A stretch of 39,118 bases of DNA, taken from an uncultured Clostridia bacterium (GTDB taxonomy: Bacteria > Bacillota > Clostridia > UBA1381). A program made the position numbers and the translations under genes. Positions 23,037-30,498 of this stretch are shown here, one piece after another. Under the pieces are notes generated by a model. That model was not told the DNA's origin and searched no databases. It saw only the letters and a program-made list of their open reading frames with translations. Numbering within the stretch: position 1 is the first letter of the stretch; each line of letters opens with the position of its first letter. The stretch covers positions 1 to 39,118 of the forward strand of contig CAUGRT010000027.1 in NCBI GenBank assembly GCA_959602045.1, read 5' to 3'.

Positions 23037-24392
23037 TCATGCTTTCCGATTTTCAATCCCCGGAAGAATGACTGTAAACTCCGTATATTCGTCGATTTTC
23101 GACGCTACCCCAATCTCTCCGCCGAAGCTTTCCGTAATCGCCTTTGCGATTGCCAGTCCCAGACCGTAGCCGCCGCTTTCCCGTGCGCGCGATTTATCCG
23201 AACGATAAAAACGTTCAAACAACTGCTTCATATCCTCCTTATCAATTCCGCTTCCGCTGTTGCGAACCTTTAAGGTTGCCTCACGCCCGCCAGTAAGAGA
23301 AATGCGGATTCTGCCGCCATCGGGCGTATATTTAATCGCGTTATCCATCAGAATCATCACCAGCTGTTTTAACTGATCCGGTGACGCTGCAACCGAAACC
23401 TGCTCCTCAATCGCCTCGTCAATCACAATTCCGCGCTCAAACACAACCGCCTCCATCGCGAGCGTAACGCTCTCGGCAGCGTCCGAAAAGGACGTTTCTC
23501 CATAAATCACCGGCTCGCCATGATCCAGGCGCGCAAGATACAATAAATCATTCGTCAGTTTTGCCATCCTCTGCGCTTCGCTTTGAATATACAACAGCCA
23601 CTTTTTCTCGTCCCGAATCAATGAATCCTCATGCGACAGCAGAACATCAATGTTCGTATTAATTGTCGTAAGCGGTGTTTTCAGCTCATGAGAAGCGTCT
23701 GCGATAAACTGCTTTTGCTTATTATAGCTTTCCTCAATCGGGCGGATGGCGCTGTTGGCGCTGATCAGACTGACAAAAAACGTCAGCCCCAACGCCCCCA
23801 GCTCGACTAAAATCAAAATCAGAAACAGCCGCTTCAAAATTCCGCGTTCCGCATTAAATTCGCCTAAGACAATCGCATGTCCGTTGGTAATCGGACGAAC
23901 CTTATATTCCAGGCTCATATCGCCGACCGAGATATGCCCCTTCTCTTTTCCCTCTGCCACAATTCCGGGAATCACTTGATTCAGCTGCGCCAAAACCGTT
24001 TCATCCGTAATTCGGATTGCGGTATTGCGATCGGTGATGTTACCCTCGGAGTCAATCGTATATTTCAGAATAGAAGAAAACGGCCCGTCACCCCGTCTGT
24101 CATTTTGTCGCCCAGGCGCAGTATTGTCGGGGGGAGCGGCATTGGGCGAAGCAGCGTCCGGGGAGCCGGTTGGAATCGGGGGCGGTGTGGAATCAGCGTC
24201 AAGACGGGGCGGATCTACATTTGCATGCGGCTTATCCGTCAAGATACTCATTGCACCGTTCAGCGCCATATCAATGCCGTTGAGGACATTTTGCCGCGTC
24301 ATCAAAAAAATGACGGTAAAACTCCCCGTAATCAATGCCGCCGTAATCAGAAGATGAACCAGCAGCAGCTTATTTCGTAAATTTTTGAACAT
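23037..24392 (-). CDS. Sensor histidine kinase
   Basis: The 451-residue kinase is bound to the membrane by helices at about 9-32 and 188-210. Between them is an extracytoplasmic domain with a Pro/Asp-rich segment (about 60-100). HisKA carries the phospho-accepting His at about 235 (ADASHELKTPL). The HATPase domain shows the N box MDNAIKYTPDGG, G1 NSGSGIDKED, the F box FERFYRSDKSRARESGG and G2 GYGLGLAIAKA. There is no PAS domain, unlike typical PhoR. AAAGGAACG precedes the start. It follows the response-regulator gene by 40 bp in one operon. Confidence 0.93.
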   Translation of the reverse strand: MFKNLRNKLLLVHLLITAALITGSFTVIFLMTRQNVLNGIDMALNGAMSILTDKPHANVDPPRLDADSTPPPIPTGSPDAASPNAAPPDNTAPGRQNDRRGDGPFSSILKYTIDSEGNITDRNTAIRITDETVLAQLNQVIPGIVAEGKEKGHISVGDMSLEYKVRPITNGHAIVLGEFNAERGILKRLFLILILVELGALGLTFFVSLISANSAIRPIEESYNKQKQFIADASHELKTPLTTINTNIDVLLSHEDSLIRDEKKWLLYIQSEAQRMAKLTNDLLYLARLDHGEPVIYGETSFSDAAESVTLAMEAVVFERGIVIDEAIEEQVSVAASPDQLKQLVMILMDNAIKYTPDGGRIRISLTGGREATLKVRNSGSGIDKEDMKQLFERFYRSDKSRARESGGYGLGLAIAKAITESFGGEIGVASKIDEYTEFTVILPGIENRKA

Positions 24393-24432
24393 ATCAACGT
24401 TCCTTTCCGTGCCAACGGCACAAAATCAATGC

Positions 24433-25104
24433 TTATTTCTCTAAGCGATAGCCCACACCGCGCACCGTTTCAATGGAGGTTTGGGATTTGATGAATTTCA
24501 ATTTTTTTCGCAGGAAAGAGATGTAGACCTCAACGTGATTGGCTTCCGCTTCACTGTCAAATCCCCACAGCTTTTCAATGATCTGCTCCTTTGAGGACAC
24601 AATCTCCTTATGCAGCATCAGATATTCCATCAGCTCACATTCCTTTAAGGTCAAGTTGACCTCGGCGCTGTCGGTTTTCAAGATCATGTTCTGCGTATTT
24701 AAGGAAATATCGCCGAAGGTCAGCGCGTCATTGCGGACGATTTCGCCGCGGCGACGACCCAATGCCCGAATCCTTGCCAGCAGCTCCTCCGTATGGAACG
24801 GTTTTGCCAGATAATCATCCGCGCCGCAGTCCAGACCCCGAACCTTGTCGGAGATGTCGCCTTTTGCGGTTAATAAAATGACCGGAACGGTCAGTCTCTC
24901 GCGTCGAATCTCCTTTAAAATTGAGATTCCATCCAGTTTTGGCAGCATAATATCCAGAACAATGACATCATAAATGTCCGAAAGCGCATTGTCCAATCCG
25001 CTCTCCCCGTCGTTTGAAACATCTACCGTATAATTGTTCTTTCGCAGCAAATGAGAAAGCGCCTCCGCCAAATGCTTTTCATCCTCTATCACCAGTATTC
25101 GCAT
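24433..25104 (-). CDS. OmpR/PhoB-family response regulator
   Basis: The 223-residue regulator has a receiver domain with acidic pocket EDE (7-9), phospho-acceptor Asp51 (IVLDIMLP), and Thr/Lys at LLTAKG and LAKPF. A winged-helix DNA-binding domain follows (LTLKECELMEYLMLHKEIVSSKEQI, VEVYISFLRKKL, VRGVGYRLEK). I chose the ATG at 25104; an upstream in-frame ATG at 25113 is also possible. Its promoter lacks a normal -35 and instead carries TTTAAG-N5-TTTAAG, also present at the divergent VTC promoter, pointing to autoregulation. Confidence 0.93.
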   Translation of the reverse strand: MRILVIEDEKHLAEALSHLLRKNNYTVDVSNDGESGLDNALSDIYDVIVLDIMLPKLDGISILKEIRRERLTVPVILLTAKGDISDKVRGLDCGADDYLAKPFHTEELLARIRALGRRRGEIVRNDALTFGDISLNTQNMILKTDSAEVNLTLKECELMEYLMLHKEIVSSKEQIIEKLWGFDSEAEANHVEVYISFLRKKLKFIKSQTSIETVRGVGYRLEK

Positions 25105-25158
25105 ATCCCTCAACATTCCTTTCTGATACAAGCCTATACGCTTCCTTAATATATTCTC

Positions 25159-25273
25159 ATTATACCACATCTTTCTTAAAAATGCCTTAAAAATTTTTAA
25201 ATTTATGAACTTTTTATGAATTTACATGATTTTTACAATCTTTAAGGTTTATTTAAGTTTTCTCCTGTACAAT
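25159..25273. promoter_or_regulatory. Divergent promoters with Pho-box-like direct repeats
   Basis: Leftward (regulator/kinase): on the minus strand TTTAAG (25186-25191), N5, TTTAAG (25175-25180), N10, TATAAT (25159-25164). Rightward (VTC gene): TTTAAG (25241-25246), N5, TTTAAG (25252-25257), N10, TACAAT (25268-25273). Neither has a good -35. Further 11-bp-phased pairs lie between them: TTTATG at 25202 and 25213, TTTACA at 25221 and 25232. The last matches the published Bacillus PhoP box form (TTHACA-N5-TTHACA). Confidence 0.8.
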
Positions 25274-25306
25274 GGACTCATAAACAAGACGAAAGGATGA
25301 TGCGAG

Positions 25307-26083
25307 ATGGCAATCGAAGTTTTTAATCGGTTTGAATATAAGTATTGTATTGATGAAGCAACGCTCGCAAAGCTTCTTGAGGTCATAGAGCAGCACATGA
25401 TTCCGGATCAATATTGCATAAACCATTCGCTCTATACCATCGCCAATATCTATTATGACACCGCCGACAATGCGCTGATCCGCCAATCTTTATCAAAGCC
25501 GCCCTATAAGGAGAAACTCCGGCTGCGCTCCTACGGTGTACCTGATCTGGATTCCTCCGCTTTTCTTGAAATCAAGAAGAAAGTAAAAGGGTTGGTGAAT
25601 AAGCGGCGAACCACTCTGCGGCTGCATGAAGCCTATGATTTTCTTGACAGCGGCAAAAAACCGGAGCTGCAAGCGTACATGAACGGTCAGGTCTTGAATG
25701 AACTGGAATATTTCCTGCGCGTTCATCCGATCGTGCCAAAGGTATACATCGCCTATGATCGACTGGCTTATTTTGAAAAAGGCAATGCGGATCTGCGGAT
25801 TTCCTTTGATACAAAAATCCGTACGCGCCGAAATGACTTAAGACTGGAAATGGGAGATTACGGACATCCGCTGCTTGATCGGGGCAAGTATATTATGGAA
25901 ATCAAAACAAGCCGTGCTATGCCGATATGGCTGACGGAAACGCTGACAAAGCTGCAAATCCGGCGTTCAAGCTTTTCCAAGTACGGAACGGAATATACCG
26001 AGTATCTGCAAGCACACGCACATCCGCGGCGTAGGTTTTATCCTTCGGCGGAATACGATCAGCAGCTTGCGGCGGCATTGTAA
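25307..26083 (+). CDS. VTC-domain protein (polyphosphate polymerase-like)
   Basis: The 258-residue protein is a stand-alone VTC domain of the triphosphate-tunnel (TTM) fold. The basic and acidic tunnel residues are visible in FNRFEYKY (N-terminus), YKEKLRLRSYG, FLEIKKKVKG, NKRRTTLRL, PKVYIAYDRLAYF, LRISFDTKI and YIMEIKTSRAMPIWL. In yeast Vtc4 this domain makes polyphosphate; bacterial stand-alone versions are largely untested and often sit beside DUF4956 and CotH genes. Here DUF4956 follows 382 bp downstream, across two palindromic repeats. Its promoter region shares a direct repeat with the adjacent two-component operon. Confidence 0.9.
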   Translation: MAIEVFNRFEYKYCIDEATLAKLLEVIEQHMIPDQYCINHSLYTIANIYYDTADNALIRQSLSKPPYKEKLRLRSYGVPDLDSSAFLEIKKKVKGLVNKRRTTLRLHEAYDFLDSGKKPELQAYMNGQVLNELEYFLRVHPIVPKVYIAYDRLAYFEKGNADLRISFDTKIRTRRNDLRLEMGDYGHPLLDRGKYIMEIKTSRAMPIWLTETLTKLQIRRSSFSKYGTEYTEYLQAHAHPRRRFYPSAEYDQQLAAAL

Positions 26084-26189
26084 TTACAGTAAAACACTTT
26101 TGTTTTTTTTATTTGATACCGGGGCGGTGAGGGTGCTGCCCTTCCCCTGAAGGGGGAAAGTTTTTTAGAATTGCAGGCTGACAGCCGGT

Positions 26190-26281
26190 TTGACGTATCT
26201 GTTTTATTTTTCGCCGGCTCAGACATCCGCTACGCTGCGCGGAGTAGAACTCGCCTTCGTAAAATAAAACAGATACGCCAA
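26190..26281 (-). repeat. Palindromic repeat copy R2
   Basis: The core (26216-26255) is identical in size to R1. The arms GTATCTGTTTTATTTT (26195-26210) and AAAATAAAACAGATAC (26261-26276) are perfectly complementary, extending to 21 bp with one mismatch. Orientation is opposite to R3, which begins 30 bp later. Confidence 0.88.
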
Positions 26282-26310
26282 GCCTATGAAAGTGCAAATA
26301 CATTTGGAGT

Positions 26311-26403
26311 GGGTTTGCCTGTGTTTTTCGAGCTATGGAGGCGAGTTCCGCGCAACGTAGCGGATGTCTGAGCCGGAATAGAACGAAAAATACAGGTAAA
26401 CCC
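26311..26403 (+). repeat. Palindromic repeat copy R3
   Basis: The core (26340-26374) lacks five bases (CTACT) and has one loop change, but keeps the TCCGC/GCGGA inner stem. The 20 bp arms (26311-26330, 26384-26403) differ from the other copies; their two mismatches are both G-U in RNA, so the stem is fully paired as a plus-strand transcript. It lies between the VTC and DUF4956 genes. Confidence 0.88.
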
Positions 26404-26465
26404 ATAGCAGAACACTGTTTTTACAAATTTCTATAAAAATAATCGGATAAAGGAGAGAAACAATC

Positions 26466-27146
26466 ATGGAAGAATTATTTACAACAACCTTAAACAGTGA
26501 TATTAGTATCACTACGGCATTAATTGCGATGGGAGTTTCCATTATTTTTGGGTTAATTATTGCCGGAACTTATACCTTGACGCATGAGGGGCGGCATCAG
26601 CAAAGCTTTGCGGTTACGCTGACCATGCTGCCGGTAATTCTGGCGGTCATTATCATTTTTGTCGGATCAAATGTCGCAAGAGCCTTTTCGCTTGCCGGAA
26701 CGTTGTCGATCATCCGATTCCGCAGTGCACCGGGCGACCCGAAAGACATTGCGTATATCTTTTTTGCGATTGCGGCAGGTCTTGCCTGCGGCATCGGTCT
26801 ATATTTTTACGGCGGAGTGTTCGTTCTGATTCTGTGCCTGTTTATGTTTATTCTGACAAAAGTCAATTTTGCCGCGAACAGCGATACGGACAGAGTGCTG
26901 AAGATCACGATTCCGGAGGATTTGGATTATGCCGGAGCGTTTAATGATATTTTCGGACAGTACACCAAAAGAAATAAGCTGACGAGGATCAAGACCACCG
27001 ATCTCGGCTCTTTGTATGAGCTGAGCTATGATATTACCATGAACCCGGACGCAAGCGAAAAGGACTTTATTGATGCGTTAAGATGTCGAAACGGAAATCT
27101 AAATATAGTGCTTGGAATCGCGGCAGACACTGTATATGGTAAATAA
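26466..27146 (+). CDS. DUF4956 family membrane protein
   Basis: The 226-residue protein has four hydrophobic segments in the first ~140 residues, with the family's conserved block SNVARAFSLAGTLSIIRFR followed by PGDPKDIAYIFFAIAAGLACGIG. A soluble C-terminal domain follows (about 145-226, DRVLKITIPEDLDY). DUF4956 is a regular neighbour of VTC-domain genes in bacteria and may form the membrane part of a VTC-like complex; this is inferred from gene association only. AAAGGAG lies upstream. No separate promoter is clear, so it may depend on the VTC transcript. Confidence 0.88.
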   Translation: MEELFTTTLNSDISITTALIAMGVSIIFGLIIAGTYTLTHEGRHQQSFAVTLTMLPVILAVIIIFVGSNVARAFSLAGTLSIIRFRSAPGDPKDIAYIFFAIAAGLACGIGLYFYGGVFVLILCLFMFILTKVNFAANSDTDRVLKITIPEDLDYAGAFNDIFGQYTKRNKLTRIKTTDLGSLYELSYDITMNPDASEKDFIDALRCRNGNLNIVLGIAADTVYGK

Positions 27147-27205
27147 TGTGCAAAACATGCGAAAAAAAATCTTTCTTTTTCATAAAAATTTTTCTAAAAA
27201 AGGCT

Positions 27206-27314
27206 TGCATTGTATAGGATAATATGGTATAATAATGTTCGTAGAAATTACATTCTACCCTTTTATCCTATACATAGCAACAAAAAAACTACCTTCCGCA
27301 AAGGTAGTTTTTTT
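27206..27314 (+). ncRNA. Candidate short RNA or terminated leader before pepD
   Basis: The promoter TTGCAT (27205-27210), 17 bp, TATAAT (27228-27233) is followed about 80 nt later by a terminator, ACTACCTT/AAGGTAGT with T7 (27288-27314). The RNA has hairpin GTAGAA/TTCTAC (27241-27258). A 12 bp perfect inverted repeat (TGTATAGGATAA at 27211, TTATCCTATACA at 27263) brackets the promoter -10 and the hairpin. pepD starts 42 bp after the terminator, so this may be a leader that attenuates pepD, or an independent small RNA. Confidence 0.55.
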
Positions 27315-27355
27315 GCATAAAAATGCCGTAAAAGGCGGCAGAACGGAGTTTTTTT

Positions 27356-28750
27356 ATGACATCAGTACAAACAGTTTTAAATTTTTTTGAGGAAATAGAT
27401 TCCATACCGCGCGGCTCATATCATACCGATAAAATCGCCGATTATTGTGTTCGGTTTGCGCAGAACCGCGGACTGGAATACCGCCGTGACGCATTGAATA
27501 ATGTTATCATCAAAAAGCCTGCCACTGCCGACCGTGCGGATCGTCCGCCGGTGATTCTCCAGGGGCATCTGGATATGGTCTGTGAGAAAGAGCCGGACTA
27601 TGACATTGATTTTTTGACGGAGGGACTGACGCTTCGGGAGGAGGACGGCTATCTTTTTGCCGAAGGGACAACGTTGGGCGCGGATGATGGGATTGCCGTT
27701 GCCTATGCGCTTGCGCTGCTTGACAGCGATGATATTCCCCACCCGCCGCTTGAGGTCGTTTTCACCACCGATGAGGAGGTCGGCATGACCGGTGCAGCAG
27801 GAATTGATCTGTCGGATTTGCAGGGAAGTACGGTCTTAAATATTGACAGCGAGGCGGAGGGAGTTTTAACTGTCGGCTGTGCCGGAGGAGCAACCGTATG
27901 CTGCACGCTCCCGATTCAGCGGACAACTGCGTCCGGCAACCTCTACCGAATCGAAATCTCTGGTCTGACGGGCGGTCATTCGGGGGTCGAGATTCATAAA
28001 GGCAGAGTCAATGCCGCCATTCTCGCCGGGCAGCTGCTGAATCGTCTGGACTGTGAGCTGATTTCGATTGAGGGCGGTCTGAAAGACAATGCCATTCCGC
28101 CGCGTTCGGCGATCATGATTCTTTCGGAAACTGATCCGAATCTGATTTGTCAGGCGTTAAGCGAACAAACAAAATCCGCAGAGAAAAATATTCAAATTAC
28201 CGCAAAGCTTGTTGAAACCGGGACGTATTCGGTGCTGACCCCGGAAAGCCTTGACGCGGTAAAAGCCTTTTTGAGTCGTGTTCCCAATGGGGTGCAGCGC
28301 ATGAGCGCCGATATTCCGGAATTGGTGCAAACCTCGCTGAATCTCGGGATTCTGAAAACGGAAGATGAGGAAATTTCCGCGTCTTTTTCGGTAAGAAGCT
28401 CTGTCAAAGCCGAAAAACAGGACTTGATTGCAAAATTAACCCGATTGACGGAGCAGTTTGGCGGCGGCGTTGCTGTCAGCGGCGATTATCCGGCTTGGGA
28501 ATATCGGGAACATTCGCCCCTGCGCACGCTGATGTCGGAAATTTTCACCGAACAATACGGCTATGCGCCAAAAATCGAAGTGATTCATGCCGGTTTGGAA
28601 TGTGGGATTTTGTCCGAGAAACTGAAAAATCCCGATTGCGTTTCATTTGGCCCGAATATTTTGGATATTCATACTCCGGCAGAACGTTTGGAGCTTGCTT
28701 CGACAGAGCGCGTATGGAACTTCATTCTTGAAATTTTAAAAAGAATCTAA
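27356..28750 (+). CDS. pepD: Aminoacyl-histidine dipeptidase (PepD, M20C)
   Basis: The 464-residue cytosolic metallodipeptidase hydrolyses Xaa-His and related dipeptides. Metal ligands are visible in order: His in LQGHLDMVCEK, Asp in TLGADDGIAVAY, the catalytic/ligand Glu pair in TTDEEVGMTGA, Asp in LNIDSEAEG and the last His in ILDIHTPAERL. The lid domain lies around residues 195-380, including GGHSGVEIHKGRVNA. The length is typical. CGGAG precedes the start. Confidence 0.95.
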   Translation: MTSVQTVLNFFEEIDSIPRGSYHTDKIADYCVRFAQNRGLEYRRDALNNVIIKKPATADRADRPPVILQGHLDMVCEKEPDYDIDFLTEGLTLREEDGYLFAEGTTLGADDGIAVAYALALLDSDDIPHPPLEVVFTTDEEVGMTGAAGIDLSDLQGSTVLNIDSEAEGVLTVGCAGGATVCCTLPIQRTTASGNLYRIEISGLTGGHSGVEIHKGRVNAAILAGQLLNRLDCELISIEGGLKDNAIPPRSAIMILSETDPNLICQALSEQTKSAEKNIQITAKLVETGTYSVLTPESLDAVKAFLSRVPNGVQRMSADIPELVQTSLNLGILKTEDEEISASFSVRSSVKAEKQDLIAKLTRLTEQFGGGVAVSGDYPAWEYREHSPLRTLMSEIFTEQYGYAPKIEVIHAGLECGILSEKLKNPDCVSFGPNILDIHTPAERLELASTERVWNFILEILKRI

Positions 28751-28896
28751 ATTTTGGTAATATTTGGAGAACTTCAAGCATATAATATATCAACAATGAA
28801 TCACGCAAGATAGAGATTTTGATGTGAAAGGAGAGCGGACAAGCTTTCATTTGCGTTGAATTTATGCTGTCGGAGGACGGCGGAATGGAGAGTTCT

Positions 28897-29949
28897 ATGA
28901 AAAAAGCTTCAATGTTGGCAGCGGCGTTCGCTGCAATAACCATACTGTGCGGCTGCGGAGCAAAAGAGGTACAGGTAGAAAACATGAGTCTGGAAAGAAA
29001 GGCGGCACAGCTGCTGATGGTACGCTGTGAATCGGATATGTCGGATATTCTGAATCGGGGTGCCGGCGGAATTGTGATGTTCGCACAGGACTTTGACGGG
29101 TTGACAAAGGAAGAGGTTCAGGAAAAGACAAGCCGGTATCAGAAAAATTCAGATATTCCTTTGTGGATTGCAACCGACGAAGAGGGCGGCACGGTTGTAC
29201 GGGTCAGCTCGAATCCTTATCTGCGGCAGGAGCCGTTTAATTCCCCTGCGTATTATTATCGTGCCGGCGGCATGGACAATCTGATGAATATCACTGCAGA
29301 GAAGTCGCAGCTGCTGTATGATTTAGGTGTGAATATGAATTTAGGACCGGTTGCCGATGTTTCAACCGATCCCGATGATTTTATCTATAAGCGTTCGCTC
29401 GGAGAGAGCGCGCAGCTGACCGCGCAATATGTGGCGGAGGCTGTGAAAACAGCAAAGCGGCATAATATCGCCAGTTGCTTGAAGCATTTTCCGGGTTACG
29501 GCTCAAATACCGATACGCATACCGGCATTGCGGTGGATTCACGTCCGTTCGACACCTTTACCAATAAGGACTTTTTGCCGTTTGAAGCCGGGATTGCCGA
29601 GGGAACGGAAGCGATTCTTGTTTCCCATAATATCGTGACTTGTATGGATCATGAACTTCCGGCATCCCTTTCTCCGGCGGTGCATAGCGTGCTGCGGAGC
29701 AATTTGAAATATGACGGTTTGATTATGACGGATGATTTGGCAATGAAAGCCGTGCAGGATTACGGCGATATTTACATAAAAGCCGTTAATGCCGGGAATG
29801 ATATGCTGATTGTATCCGATTTTGACGCGGCATTGCAGGAAATTGTGGGCGGCGTTCAGTCCGGGCAGATTCAGGAGGATACCTTGAATCAAGCGGTGGA
29901 ACGAATTTTAAATGTAAAAAAAGCGTGCGGAATTATCCCAGAAAATTAA
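28897..29949 (+). CDS. GH3 beta-N-acetylhexosaminidase-like lipoprotein
   Basis: The 350-residue exported protein has a signal ending in a lipobox-like ILCGC, so it is probably lipid-anchored. The GH3 family shows in IATDEEGGTVVRV, NLGPVADVSTDP, CLKHFPGYGSNTDTHTG (catalytic His/Asp loop of NagZ-type enzymes) and YDGLIMTDDLAMKAV, with the nucleophile Asp in MTDD. It would trim N-acetylglucosamine from muropeptides outside the membrane. I chose ATG 28897, with GGAG six nt upstream. A long hairpin terminator follows after R4. Confidence 0.92.
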   Translation: MKKASMLAAAFAAITILCGCGAKEVQVENMSLERKAAQLLMVRCESDMSDILNRGAGGIVMFAQDFDGLTKEEVQEKTSRYQKNSDIPLWIATDEEGGTVVRVSSNPYLRQEPFNSPAYYYRAGGMDNLMNITAEKSQLLYDLGVNMNLGPVADVSTDPDDFIYKRSLGESAQLTAQYVAEAVKTAKRHNIASCLKHFPGYGSNTDTHTGIAVDSRPFDTFTNKDFLPFEAGIAEGTEAILVSHNIVTCMDHELPASLSPAVHSVLRSNLKYDGLIMTDDLAMKAVQDYGDIYIKAVNAGNDMLIVSDFDAALQEIVGGVQSGQIQEDTLNQAVERILNVKKACGIIPEN

Positions 29950-29963
29950 ATACATTTCCGTTG

Positions 29964-30059
29964 AGAACCTTCATCTGTTTTTTTCTATGAAGGCGAGTTC
30001 TACTCCGCGCAGCGTAGCGGATGTTTGAGCCGCAATAGAAAAAAACAGATGAAGGTTCT
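29964..30059 (+). repeat. Palindromic repeat copy R4
   Basis: A perfect 25 bp stem (29964-29988 with 30035-30059, beginning AGAACCTTCATCTG) flanks the core at 29992-30031. It lies 15 bp after the GH3 stop codon. This is the best-preserved copy. Confidence 0.92.
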
Positions 30060-30141
30060 TTGCACCGCATCCGGGTTAAGCGGAGTTTATCATAAATTTC
30101 AGCGCAATTCTTCAGCATGAGGAACAAAAAAGTAAAAGATG

Positions 30142-30197
30142 AATCGGGAGGATCTTTGCAGCGGCGTTCGGCTGTGGAAATCATCCCGATTTTTTTG
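30142..30197 (+). terminator. Long hairpin terminator after GH3 gene
   Basis: AATCGGGA/TCCCGATT closes an extended, bulged hairpin (inner GCAGC/GCTGT) and is followed by a T7 run. It separates GH3 plus R4 from nrdDG. Confidence 0.75.
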
Positions 30198-30292
30198 TGT
30201 CAGAGTGACATTGTTCTGAAATGTTTCTGTAATATAATTTTAAGGTAAAAATCCTGTAGAAAATCACATGCCGTATTTGTTCATTATGACTC

Positions 30293-30375
30293 TTGACTTT
30301 TATATCGAATAATAGTATATTATTAGTTGCACAATATATAGTAATACTTGGGTATAAAAATACAATATTTAGTTT
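30293..30375 (+). promoter_or_regulatory. nrdDG promoter with two NrdR-like boxes
   Basis: The promoter is TTGACT (30293-30298), 17 bp, TATATT (30316-30321). Box 1 is GCACAATATATAGTAA (30329-30344) and box 2 ATACAATATTTAGTTT (30360-30375), both close to the NrdR consensus ACACWATATNTTGTGT. Their starts are 31 bp apart, three helical turns, as in known NrdR targets. Box 1 covers the predicted start of transcription, fitting repression when dATP is high. Confidence 0.75.
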
Positions 30376-30498
30376 TATGGACGGCGGTTACCAGGACAGT
30401 ATGATATTTGGAAGACGATATACCGCCGGATTGTTTCAGGAAACACAGAGCAATGCCGTATTTTTGACAGGCGGCATAGAAAGGGATGGTTATTCAAG

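Noticed and set aside
26190..26403. R2 and R3 as ends of an insertion sequence
   Set aside because: Only 30 bp lie between them and no transposase frame is present; each is itself a complete palindrome.
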